A DNA stretch of 64,000 nt, taken from Bacillota bacterium (GTDB lineage: Bacteria > Bacillota > Negativicutes > DSM-13327). Shown here one piece after another: positions 44,097-52,212 of this stretch. Every line of letters starts with the position of its first letter. Position 1 is the first letter of the stretch. The stretch covers positions 44,239 through 108,238 of the forward strand of contig JAGFZX010000004.1 in the NCBI GenBank assembly GCA_017889585.1, written 5' to 3'. The notes under the pieces are model-generated. The model saw nothing but the letters and a program-made list of their open reading frames with translations, did not search any database and had not been told where the DNA came from. A program made the translations under genes and the position numbers.

Positions 44097-45266
44097 ATGA
44101 ATGTTAACCTTCAGCAAGAAATGGTCCTTGTAACCGTGATAGGCGTGGAAGGTCTTCCTTGCAGTGTGCGAGGACAAAAAAATTTTTATGCAATAGGCGG
44201 CGAAAAAATAAGTGGTAATTTTCAATTACCATGGAAAATACCATCAACTTGGTTGGAAGAACAAGTGGCAGACTTAGTACGGGAAAATCTGACTAGTGGC
44301 TTATTTGGAGTTGCCAAAGTAAGTAACCCTGAGGAGCCAGATCAAATTATAACTGTCATGCTTGAACTCAGCTTGCCCCCCCATGAAGTCAGTAACAGCT
44401 TTTATTCGGACCTGGTGAAAAACACGAACAAAAAAAGACCGCTGGTTATTGTAAAGGGTGGTGGCGATCTCGCTACAGGTGTTGCTTACCGGCTTTTTAA
44501 ATGCGGCCTGAAAGTGATACTGACCGAGCTAAGCAGACCGTTAACAGTTAGAAGAACTGTATCTTTTTCAGAGGCAGTGTATGAAAACACTGTTCACATT
44601 GAAGGAATACAGGCAAGTATGACCAGTACGATAGAACAGGCCTTGCAGCTTCTCGACAACAATATCCTTCCTGTACTGATAGATCCTAACGCTGAAGTGA
44701 TAGAGATCTTGCGGCCGATGGTTGTTGTAGATGCCATCATGGCAAAGCGTAATCAGGGAACCACCTTAAAGGATGCTCCATTAGTAATCGGGCTAGGACC
44801 AGGCTTTACTGCTGGGCTGGACGTACATGTTGTGATCGAAACCTGCAGGGGACATACTCTTGGTCGCGCCATTTACTGTGGCAACGCAATTGCTAACACC
44901 GCTGCTCCGGGCGCTATTGATGGCCATACCTGGAAAAGGCTGCTGAAATCACCGGTTGACGGAAAGGTGCTTCAGAGTCGTCCTATTGGGAGTCAGGTGG
45001 AACAAGGGGATATAGTTGCCTTGGTAGATAAAATACCTGTGTACGCTGAAATAGCGGGAGTCATTAGAGGAATGATCAAAGAAAATGTTTGGATATCCAA
45101 AGGAACCAAAATCGGCGACATTGACCCTAGAAGAGACGCCGAATGGGATACGATCTCCGATAAGGCGCTTGCAATTGGCGGCGGAGTGTTAGAGGCTGTA
45201 TTTCATTTTCTTGCTTTTCCGAAAGAAAAATGCAGTTATGAAAAGGATGGGGATTCAATGGTCTGA
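44097..45266 (+). CDS. YqeB (EF2563)-type molybdenum hydroxylase maturation protein with N-terminal XdhC-like extension
   Basis: 389 residues from ATG 44097 (GAAAGGATGG upstream). Residues ~115-389 match the YqeB/EF2563 family: VIVKGGGDLATGVAYRLFKC, TVRRTVSFSEAVYE, VVDAIMAKRN, GLGPGFTAGLDV. Family proteins are about 260-280 residues. The extra ~115 N-terminal residues (VLVTVIGVEGLPCSVRGQKN, WLEEQVADLVRENLTSGLFG) resemble the XdhC/CoxI N-terminal domain that handles molybdenum-cofactor sulfuration. A role in maturing a selenium/molybdenum enzyme is likely but the target is absent here. Confidence 0.87.
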   Translation: MNVNLQQEMVLVTVIGVEGLPCSVRGQKNFYAIGGEKISGNFQLPWKIPSTWLEEQVADLVRENLTSGLFGVAKVSNPEEPDQIITVMLELSLPPHEVSNSFYSDLVKNTNKKRPLVIVKGGGDLATGVAYRLFKCGLKVILTELSRPLTVRRTVSFSEAVYENTVHIEGIQASMTSTIEQALQLLDNNILPVLIDPNAEVIEILRPMVVVDAIMAKRNQGTTLKDAPLVIGLGPGFTAGLDVHVVIETCRGHTLGRAIYCGNAIANTAAPGAIDGHTWKRLLKSPVDGKVLQSRPIGSQVEQGDIVALVDKIPVYAEIAGVIRGMIKENVWISKGTKIGDIDPRRDAEWDTISDKALAIGGGVLEAVFHFLAFPKEKCSYEKDGDSMV

Positions 45267-45330
45267 ATTAATGTATGCTATTGCATTAACCATCACACCT
45301 GTGGTCGTTTTTTATTATGTTTTTCGATAA
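45238..45330 (+). CDS. Possible 30-residue membrane peptide
   Basis: Frame overlapping the end of the YqeB-type gene: MKRMGIQWSELMYAIALTIT, then PVVVFYYVFR and TAA. One membrane segment. AAAAGGATGG could serve either this ATG's internal Met or nothing. It may be a real small gene or chance. Confidence 0.3.
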   Translation: MKRMGIQWSELMYAIALTITPVVVFYYVFR

Positions 45331-45380
45331 TAAGCAACCTGTCCACCTCTTACTTCATACCTAAAAATGGAAAACTACTC

Positions 45381-45431
45381 TTGACAATCTCATCCTAACA
45401 TTATATATTAAATATGGAATATATTTCATAA
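45381..45431 (+). promoter_or_regulatory. Promoter with palindromic operator of the DUF134 gene (copy D)
   Basis: TTGACA (45381-45386), 17 bp, TATATT (45404-45409), then two bases later ATATGGAATATATTTCATAA (45412-45431). The operator covers the expected transcription start, so a bound protein would repress. The geometry is identical to copy A. Confidence 0.75.
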
Positions 45432-45446
45432 GATGAAGGGAGTATC

Positions 45447-45884
45447 ATGGTTCGTCCACATAAAGAACGTCGAATTGAAAAATTGCCTCCTCTCACCCAT
45501 TACAAACCTGTAGGTGTTCCTTTGCATGAAATCGATGAAATGATATTAACCATTGAAGAAATGGAAGCGATTCGTTTAGCAGATATTGAACAGCTAGACC
45601 AGGCGGCGGCCGCCGACAGTATGGAAATATCACGTCCCACCTTCCATCGCATTGTCAATCTAGCACATCAAAAAATAGCTTCTGCCTTGTGGCAAGGGCA
45701 AGCACTACGGGTAGATGGTGGTAAATTTCGCATTGCCCGTCAATGCCAAACAGATCTAAGTCATTGTTTTTGCCTTAATTGTACTCACAAATGTACCGTG
45801 CCTCACGCAGCAGGAGAGTGTTGTCATGATTTATTATCCTGTCCTACTTGCCAAAATTTCACTGCGAGTCGTGAAAAAGATTAA
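45447..45884 (+). CDS. DUF134 (UPF0251) family DNA-binding protein
   Basis: 145 residues; AGGGAG before the ATG. Begins MVRPHKERRIEKLPPLTHYK. A sigma-70 region-4-like helix-turn-helix follows: MEAIRLADIEQLDQAAAADS, then MEISRPTFHRIVNLAHQKIA. The C-terminus has six cysteines (CFCLNCTHKC, CCHDLLSCPTC), probably binding an Fe-S cluster or zinc. It lies behind a palindromic operator that also marks neighbouring units, so it is the likely regulator of this set. It may sense a metal or cluster through the Cys tail. Confidence 0.9.
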   Translation: MVRPHKERRIEKLPPLTHYKPVGVPLHEIDEMILTIEEMEAIRLADIEQLDQAAAADSMEISRPTFHRIVNLAHQKIASALWQGQALRVDGGKFRIARQCQTDLSHCFCLNCTHKCTVPHAAGECCHDLLSCPTCQNFTASREKD

Positions 45885-46004
45885 TATCTGACGATCATTG
45901 CATGACATCTATTAAAGTCAAGAAAGAAATATCACTGTTCGATATTTGAATTAGAATGCATATTAAATAAAAGATTATTTAGTGTTGCATTCTAATGACA
46001 GCAT

Positions 46005-46048
46005 TTTTTATTTTCATTATGAAATATATTTCATAATGAAAATAAAAA
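46005..46048. promoter_or_regulatory. Perfect 44-bp palindrome with operator core (copy E)
   Basis: Core TTATGAAATATATTTCATAA (46017-46036) is a perfect 20-bp palindrome, and symmetry continues outwards without a mismatch to 46005 and 46048 (TTTTTATTTTCA.. on the left arm). It ends directly at the ribosome site of the broken Mrp-NifX copy. It could bind a dimeric regulator strongly or form a 22-bp hairpin. Confidence 0.75.
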
Positions 46049-46064
46049 GGAGATGGATTTTAAA

Positions 46065-46474
46065 ATGGCTTGTAACACAGATACAACAGATCATACTTAT
46101 GAAGCGCAAACAACAAAAATTAATCAATTTTTGCAAAATGTAGACCACAAAATCGTAGTCATGAGCGGTAAAGGCGGTGTCGGTAAAAGTACGGTTGCTA
46201 CGAGCCTAGCTGTATTTCTAAGCAACTTTAACCCAGACCCTATGCACCTAGCGTCATTCTTAACTGGGTAGCAGATCTAGATTGTACAAATATCATCGAC
46301 GGCAGCATGGGCGAAGTAGCCCAATTGATTTTAAGCGCTCATAGCGTAAAATTCATGGCCGGAGCATCTTCCCTTGAACCGGAAAAGCTTGTCCCCCTCT
46401 ATCTACGCGACGAACTGACCAATTCTGGCAATACCTGCGATCAGGACCATGTAGGGCACAATTGCATCCACTAA
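46065..46474 (+). pseudogene. Broken duplicate of the Mrp-NifX fusion gene
   Basis: The first ~56 codons are nearly identical to the gene at 38603 (MACNTDTTDHTYEAQTTKIN and the Walker A MSGKGGVGKSTVATSL). The sequence then jumps to the NifX end: NWVADLDCTNIIDGSMGEVA, LSAHSVKFMAGASSLEPEK and a His-rich tail, in a different frame. About 800 bp of the middle are missing. The ribosome site region is also duplicated. Confidence 0.88.
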
Positions 46475-46585
46475 ACAATATAAGACGCAGCTAGACAACT
46501 TCAACTCATTCTAGGTGTGATTGCTGTAGAACTGACGTAATTATTGGATTTATCTAAAATTTGTTTTTGCGGACATTAATTAGTT

Positions 46586-46628
46586 CGGAACAATGCAGGG
46601 TAAGTACGAGTTATCCTGCATTGTTCCG
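46586..46628. terminator. Strong hairpin without U-tract
   Basis: CGGAACAATGCAGG / CCTGCATTGTTCCG, a perfect 14-bp stem extended by TAA/TTA, 110 bp after the broken Mrp gene. The rest of 46475-46751 shows nothing recognisable. Confidence 0.5.
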
Positions 46629-46751
46629 AGTTACTATCATATAGCAATTATTGGAGAAAATGTCATCTTCGTATCCAAATTTTAAAGTTCAGATTAATTT
46701 GAGTTAACAACTTGCCCACCAAGGGCGATATCTTTTAGGAGGTGAATAGCC

Positions 46752-46997
46752 ATGTATATTATTACCGATAAATGTCTTAAATGTGGTACTTGCGCGCCTG
46801 GTTGTGGAATGACTGCAGGCTGTGATGGGCATACATGCTATATTCAATGTGGGGCTCACGGTTGTCATGTAGGAGCAATAATCGAGAGTATATCTCAATA
46901 TATAATTACTGAAAACTGTACTGATTGTGGAGAATGTGCCAAAGTTTGCCCAAATGGAGCCATCATCCCTGGAATTACAGCAATTCCAGCAATTTGA
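46752..46997 (+). CDS. Ferredoxin-like protein with Cys-rich insertion
   Basis: 81 residues; AGGAGGTG before the ATG. The second cluster is normal: CTDCGECAKVCPNGAI. The first begins CLKCGTCAPGC but is then followed by GMTAGCDGHTCYIQCGAHGC, adding four or five extra cysteines and two His before VGAI. It could hold an extra or altered cluster, or zinc. It is monocistronic and ends with a GITAIPAI tail. Confidence 0.85.
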   Translation: MYIITDKCLKCGTCAPGCGMTAGCDGHTCYIQCGAHGCHVGAIIESISQYIITENCTDCGECAKVCPNGAIIPGITAIPAI

Positions 46998-47237
46998 ACA
47001 ACAGAAAAGCCAGTTTTAAAAATTTGTTTTTTTTACTTTTAAACTTTTATTGCAAACAGCTCATTAAGTAGACGTATACAGCCCTAAAGAAACAATCATT
47101 GGATCATTATTTTTGAACATCGTGATAAAGATGTCGCGATGAAATTCTTTAAAAGAGCTTTAAAACTGGAAAGTACCCTGTTGTATTTTAAAATATGTTT
47201 TCCCATTTATTTTAAAAAAAATTATAAATTCAACAAC

Positions 47238-47275
47238 AAGAAAAGATAGGAAGCTCATGCCCCCTATCTTTTCTT
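47238..47275. terminator. Bidirectional terminator
   Basis: AAGAAAAGATAGG / CCTATCTTTTCTT perfect 13-bp stem between the ferredoxin and the convergent DUF134 gene. The remainder of 46998-47237 is AT-rich with no recognised content. Confidence 0.85.
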
Positions 47276-47289
47276 ATTGTATCTTTTAC

Positions 47290-47787
47290 TTAATGACCGC
47301 CGCAGCAACCGCCATCATGATTATGATCATGATCGTGCCCATGTCCACCACCGCAGGCATGTTTAGCGCCATCTTCGGCAAGCTTATTTTTTTTCATGCT
47401 ACCACATTGCGGACAAGCAATTTCGTAACCATGCTTGCCGCCAGCCGTACATGGTTCTACTTCCCATTTGTGACCACAATCCTGACATTCAAATACACGA
47501 TTCTTTACCATATAATTTCCCCCTTTAATTATGATAACTTGACCTTCTACTAATGCCGTTGCAATCTTGATTCTAGCTGACTGCAATATACGCTGGAAGG
47601 TCGCCCGTGATAACCCCATGGTAGCTGCACAGTCAGCTTGATCCATGCTGCCTAGGTCTTTTAAACGCACTGCTTCAAGTTCTTCTATCCCTAGTTCAAC
47701 AACCTTGGAGTTTTTTCGGCCTTCTGGTATAAATCGCTGACAAGCTGGCTCACGTTCTATTAAACCACAACAACGTTTTCTAGCCAT
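47290..47787 (-). CDS. DUF134 (UPF0251) family DNA-binding protein, long form
   Basis: 165 residues from ATG 47787 (GGAGAG upstream). Same helix-turn-helix as the protein at 45447: LEAVRLKDLGSMDQADCAAT, then MGLSRATFQRILQSARIKIA. It adds a zinc ribbon (CQDCGHKW, CPQCGSMKK) and a His/Gly/Cys-rich end (HACGGGHGHDHDHNHDGGCC) suited to nickel, zinc or copper binding. Its own palindrome, AAGTGAGCATATGCTCACTT, lies 13 bp before the start codon. Probably an autoregulated metal-responsive regulator. Confidence 0.9.
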   Translation of the reverse strand: MARKRCCGLIEREPACQRFIPEGRKNSKVVELGIEELEAVRLKDLGSMDQADCAATMGLSRATFQRILQSARIKIATALVEGQVIIIKGGNYMVKNRVFECQDCGHKWEVEPCTAGGKHGYEIACPQCGSMKKNKLAEDGAKHACGGGHGHDHDHNHDGGCCGGH

Positions 47788-47800
47788 ATTATCACTCTCC

Positions 47801-47820
47801 AAGTGAGCATATGCTCACTT
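47801..47820. promoter_or_regulatory. Palindromic operator of the long DUF134 gene
   Basis: AAGTGAGCATATGCTCACTT is a perfect 20-bp palindrome just upstream of the ribosome site. Like the other DUF134 operators it has the form TGA-N8-TCA at the centre, with different flanks. Confidence 0.65.
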
Positions 47821-48159
47821 ATATTTTACTACATGTACGCCTAAATAATACGTCTAATATTTAAATAATAGGTAAATGCTACGCGCCTTTAGATAAGACA
47901 ATGTCTACTTACAATTTAAATTTGAATTTCTTGATGATAATATTATAAGGTCTGGATTGGAGGAGAGTTGTTCTAGGAAATTTATTAGCAAGTATACCTC
48001 CTAGCATATCGATATAATAAATTGGAATAATGTTATCTCAAATTAATATTCTGGCGTACGGTAAGGTATCTTTGACTCCCTAAACATTCCGCACCTGAGC
48101 CCACCCCCTACAATAAAAGTGTCTAAAGTAGCAGCACCAAAAATCATTCAACGATAGAA

Positions 48160-48440
48160 GCCACTGAAATGAACCACGTGTGTACGTTGCGAGAGCCACC
48201 ATGTTCATCTTGATGGCCACTTCTGTCCAAGCGGTTTGGGACAGTGTTTCAGGAGGAGAATCACTATGCTGATTTCTAGTCTCTTGGATTTTTCCCTGTT
48301 AGCTATGTACCATCTCCCGGAGTCATTCAGTCAAGGGCGAGTGTGCTTTTTGCACTCGGCGTAGCGTACCATTGATTGAATGGCGGAAGGAGATATACTT
48401 TGCCTTTAGCAGGGAGAAATCATTTTCTCTAGGTCATTTA
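48160..48440. other. Long imperfect stem-loop element in a 700-bp gap
   Basis: From about 48287 to 48421 the sequence folds back on itself: TTTCCCTG / CAGGGA, ATCTCC / GGAGAT, CATTCAGTCAAGGG / CCATTGATTGAATG, and a terminal CGAGTGTGC-TTTTT-GCACTCG hairpin. 48160-48280 precedes it with shorter repeats (GGCC-centred). A frame MLISSLLDFSLLAMYHLPES starts inside with AGGAGGAG upstream but stops after 32 codons. It may be a structured RNA or a miniature mobile element. 47821-48159 shows nothing else. Confidence 0.45.
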
Positions 48441-48505
48441 AAATAGGTGAATACCACCACCTTCAAGTGATTCAACTCATGTCTTTATTGTAAAAACAAA
48501 TTGTT

Positions 48506-50881
48506 TTATATCTGATTGACATACTTTTGAATATCTGAAGCATTGCTATATTTTTTTATCGTGTCTCCCAACACAATTAAGGTTGGCGCATGACGGATAT
48601 CAAATTTTTGCACCAATTCTGGCTTTTCTTCCGCATAGATTTTTTCAAAAGGAAGTTCCGCCTTTTGTAAAATCAAAGTAGCAATTTTACACTTCGGGCA
48701 AGTTTTTGTTGCAAATAAAATCAATTTGGGGTCTGACTTATCTGTTGGTTCTGCAACACAAGCATTCTCTTCTTCTGGTTTTTTATTCGATTGTTTTTTT
48801 ACCAATGTGGAATGATTTAAATCATAGACCTTTCTTTCTTTGTATTCCTGGGTTTTCCCATCATTCCAATTTTGCACAGGTCGATAATATCCCGTAATTC
48901 GGCTGTATACCTCAGCACTACCACCGCATATCGGGCATGTAAGTTGTTCGCCGTCTAAATATCCATGCTCCTTACAAATAGAGTAAGTTGGTGACAAGGT
49001 GTAATAGGGCAATTTATAGTTTTCTGCAATTTTTCGCACCAAGGCTGCTGAACTTTGCCAATCTGGCAATTTTTCTCCCAAAAATGCATGAAATACGGTT
49101 CCGGATGTATAAAGCGTTTGTAGCTCATCCTGAATATCGAGTGCTTCAAAAATATCATCGGTATAGCCAACAGGCAAATGGGAGCTATTGGTGTAATAAG
49201 GTGTTTCCCCTGATTTTGCTGCGGTGATGATGCCCGGATAGCGAACAACGTCATGTTTTGCCAGTCGATATGTAGTCGATTCTGCTGGCGTTGCTTCCAG
49301 ATTATATAAGTCTCCATATCCTTCCTGATAGTCGGACAATCTTTCACGCATATGATTTAAAACTTCAATGGTGAATGCTTGAGTTTTTTCATGCGACATA
49401 TCTGCACGGAGCCAATTTGCATTTAGACCTACTTCGTTCATACCAATCAAGCCGATAGTGGAAAAATGGTTATCAAATGTACCCAAATAACGTTTTGTAT
49501 AAGGATATAAGCCTTCGTTCAACATCTTAGTAACAATGGTTCGTTTGGTTTTCAAGCTTCTTGCAACAATGTCCATCATCTTGTCCAAACGTTTATAAAA
49601 GTCTTCTTTGTCTTTTGCAAGGTATGCAATCCTTGGCATATTGATGGTGACCACGCCAACAGACCCTGTGCTTTCTCCACTGCCAAAGAATCCGCCCGAT
49701 TTTTTGCGCAATTCTCTTAAATCCAAGCGCAATCGACAGCACATGCTTCGAACATCGTTGGGTTCCATTTCACTGTTTATGTAGTTTGAAAAATAAGGTG
49801 TGCCATATTTTGCAGTCATTTCGAAGAGCAAACGATTGTTTTCAGCGTCAGACCAATCAAAGTCCTTAGTAATGGAATAAGTTGGAATCGGATATTGGAA
49901 TCCTCTTCCATTCGCATCACCCTTAATCATGATTTCAATAAATGCCTTGTTCACTATATCCATTTCTTTTTTACAATCTTTATATTTGAAATTCATTTCT
50001 TTTCCACCCACAATGGCCGGAAGCTCTGCCAAGTCCGTTGGAACGGTCCAGTCTAGGGTAATGTTGGAAAATGGAGCTTGTGTACCCCAGCGACTAGGTA
50101 TGTTTACACCAAAGATAAATGATTCAATGCATTGTTTTACTTCCCAATAATTTAAATTGTCTACCTTCACAAAAGGAGCAAGGTAAGTATCAAAAGACGA
50201 AAATGCTTGTGCGCCAGCCCATTCGTTTTGCATTATGCCTAGGAAATTGACCATTTGGTTACAAAGCGTACTCAAATGCTTTGCTGGAGAAGAGGCGATT
50301 TTCCCAGAAATCCCGCTCAAACCATCCTGTATCAATTGTTTCAAAGACCATCCTGCACAATATCCAGTAAGCATGGAAAGATCGTGAATATGCATGTCTG
50401 CATTACGATGTGCATTGGCAACTTCTTCGTCATAAATTTCAGATAACCAATAATTGGCTGTAATCGCACCTGAATTGCTCAAGATCAATCCACCAACAGA
50501 ATACGTCACAGTGGAATTTTCCTTAACACGCCAGTCAGTCACACGCACATAGCTATCAACGATTTCTTTGTAATCCAATATTGTGGACTTCATATTTCGA
50601 ATTTTTTCTCTTTGCTTACGGTACAGTATATAGGCTTTTGCTACATCCGTATAGCCTGCTTTCCCTAGCACTTCTTCTACACTGTCCTGAATATCCTCCA
50701 CCCGAATCAAATCATTGTTAATTTTCGGCTCAAAATCTGCCGTAACCTTCAATGCCAAAAAATCGATAACATTAGGGGTATATTGTCTATTTTGTGCCTC
50801 AAATGCCTTTGTGATGGCCGTACTAATTTTACAAATATTGAATTCAGTAATTTGACCATCTCTTTTTACAACCTGATACAT
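48506..50881 (-). CDS. Class III ribonucleotide reductase with fused glutaredoxin-like domain (NrdD2 type)
   Basis: 791 residues from ATG 50881 (AAAGGAGG upstream). ATP-cone (MYQVVKRDGQITEFNICKIS), catalytic barrel with WAGAQAFSSFDTYLAPF as in the redoxin-dependent subtype, zinc site CPICGG and glycyl radical loop RITGYYRPVQNWNDG. About 70 residues are then added: a thioredoxin/glutaredoxin fold with CPKC (KLILFATKTCPKCKIATLIL). Class III enzymes of this subtype use thioredoxin or glutaredoxin instead of formate; the fused domain is presumably its own reductant. The activase gene lies just upstream at 51018-51713. Confidence 0.94.
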   Translation of the reverse strand: MYQVVKRDGQITEFNICKISTAITKAFEAQNRQYTPNVIDFLALKVTADFEPKINNDLIRVEDIQDSVEEVLGKAGYTDVAKAYILYRKQREKIRNMKSTILDYKEIVDSYVRVTDWRVKENSTVTYSVGGLILSNSGAITANYWLSEIYDEEVANAHRNADMHIHDLSMLTGYCAGWSLKQLIQDGLSGISGKIASSPAKHLSTLCNQMVNFLGIMQNEWAGAQAFSSFDTYLAPFVKVDNLNYWEVKQCIESFIFGVNIPSRWGTQAPFSNITLDWTVPTDLAELPAIVGGKEMNFKYKDCKKEMDIVNKAFIEIMIKGDANGRGFQYPIPTYSITKDFDWSDAENNRLLFEMTAKYGTPYFSNYINSEMEPNDVRSMCCRLRLDLRELRKKSGGFFGSGESTGSVGVVTINMPRIAYLAKDKEDFYKRLDKMMDIVARSLKTKRTIVTKMLNEGLYPYTKRYLGTFDNHFSTIGLIGMNEVGLNANWLRADMSHEKTQAFTIEVLNHMRERLSDYQEGYGDLYNLEATPAESTTYRLAKHDVVRYPGIITAAKSGETPYYTNSSHLPVGYTDDIFEALDIQDELQTLYTSGTVFHAFLGEKLPDWQSSAALVRKIAENYKLPYYTLSPTYSICKEHGYLDGEQLTCPICGGSAEVYSRITGYYRPVQNWNDGKTQEYKERKVYDLNHSTLVKKQSNKKPEEENACVAEPTDKSDPKLILFATKTCPKCKIATLILQKAELPFEKIYAEEKPELVQKFDIRHAPTLIVLGDTIKKYSNASDIQKYVNQI

Positions 50882-51017
50882 AATGATCCTCCTTTTCAAA
50901 ACTGTTCATTATCACGATTTCCATTACAATAACAACGCCGTATATCATTGTCAATTAAATGCAGGTATATATCGTATTAGTTATTTACCTTTTTCTTATA
51001 AATACATAACATATAGA

Positions 51018-51713
51018 TTAGACGCCTCGTAACATCACATTGGGAATATCCTGAGAGAGCAGCTGTTGAAACTGTTCCATTTCTCTTTTGCTGTATCCAC
51101 TTAAGTCATTTTCAATTAAATTTCCCGAATCCACGAAACTCTGTAAGAAATAGTTCTTTGCACCATGAATCCACTTTCCGATGGAAATAAAATCCTCCGC
51201 CTGGTGAAATTGTCTAACTACTGTGGTGCGAAATTCATATTCCACCGGATTTTTAAGCAAATACTGCACACTCTCCTCCACAACCTTCGTATCAAAAGAG
51301 CGGAGTCCGACTGTCATGCAATATTTTCCCAAGGAATTCTTTATATCCATGGCTACATAATCCACCAGCTCTTTTTCTACGAATTGTTGCAACAGATCTG
51401 GAAACGTTCCATTGGTATCCAGCTTAATCAAATATCCAAGCTCCTTGACTTGCTTTAAAAATTCTTCTAAATCCCGTTGCAACAATGGCTCACCGCCGCT
51501 GATACAAACTGCATCCAAAACCTTTCGCCGCTTTTTTAAAAAAGATAACACCGAATCTACCGGTATACTTTCCATCGCCATTTGACCCAGAAATACCAAA
51601 GATGCATTGTGGCAAAAAGGGCAATACAAATTGCACCCACCTGTAAAAATAGTACAGCTGATCTTTGTTGGATAATCCAATAAACTAAGCTTCTGTAATC
51701 CTTGTATATTCAT
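51018..51713 (-). CDS. Anaerobic ribonucleotide reductase activase (NrdG2 type)
   Basis: Radical SAM protein of 231 residues. Cluster motif GGCNLYCPFCHN (C-x3-C-x2-C) near residue 26, ISGGEPLLQRDL for SAM binding. It begins MNIQGLQKLSLLDYPTKISC as in activases that accompany the redoxin-type NrdD. It is the first gene of the pair, 136 bp before NrdD2 on the same strand. It is longer than the NrdG at 5129 (167 residues) and not closely similar. Confidence 0.93.
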   Translation of the reverse strand: MNIQGLQKLSLLDYPTKISCTIFTGGCNLYCPFCHNASLVFLGQMAMESIPVDSVLSFLKKRRKVLDAVCISGGEPLLQRDLEEFLKQVKELGYLIKLDTNGTFPDLLQQFVEKELVDYVAMDIKNSLGKYCMTVGLRSFDTKVVEESVQYLLKNPVEYEFRTTVVRQFHQAEDFISIGKWIHGAKNYFLQSFVDSGNLIENDLSGYSKREMEQFQQLLSQDIPNVMLRGV

Positions 51714-51835
51714 AAGCGGCTCCTAATTCCTATTTCAAAACAGTAGTTTAGCTTGCTTTTAAAAACCACCGCTACAGCATAACAAAAACTCTTTTTTGAT
51801 CGTCTCGGAGCGGTCCGACATTATAATAACCTGGT

Positions 51836-52015
51836 CTACTTGGTACACATAAACTTGCCCCTAGGTACTTCCAGCACTTTAGATAACTCCAAAAACTTGT
51901 GATCCGTCTGCCGGATACCGTCTAAGACGTTTATGAAGAAGAGGAAAAAGGACCCCAAGGTGATGATGAAAATCTTAGCCCCTTCCGCAATGTCGAACCA
52001 GAGAATAGACAGATT
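51836..52015 (-). pseudogene. Fragment of an SsuC/TauC-type ABC permease gene
   Basis: Minus-strand frame reading LSILWFDIAEGAKIFIITLG, then SFFLFFINVLDGIRQTDHKF, the EAA-loop region of nitrate/sulfonate/taurine permeases. Neither end of the gene is present. Confidence 0.65.
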
Positions 52016-52204
52016 CTTCCATATTCTTAATATTAATTCCGCCTGCAGCAATTATAATTATATTAGAACTGATATTTCTGATTATTTTTACATACTTAGT
52101 CAAGTCTTTATATGGAATTTTATCAAACTGAATCCCATCAACTCCTACTTTGAAAAGTTTAATTGCTTCCTCTATATCTTCAACCTCAATGATATTTTTT
52201 TCTC
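52016..52204 (-). pseudogene. C-terminal fragment of a ModD-like (QPRTase-family) gene
   Basis: Minus-strand frame NIIEVEDIEEAIKLFKVGVD, then GIQFDKIPYKDL and NIIIIAAGGINIKN, matching the end of ModD / nicotinate-nucleotide pyrophosphorylase-like proteins. It runs directly into the permease fragment, in a different frame. Confidence 0.65.
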
Positions 52205-52212
52205 ACAACACT

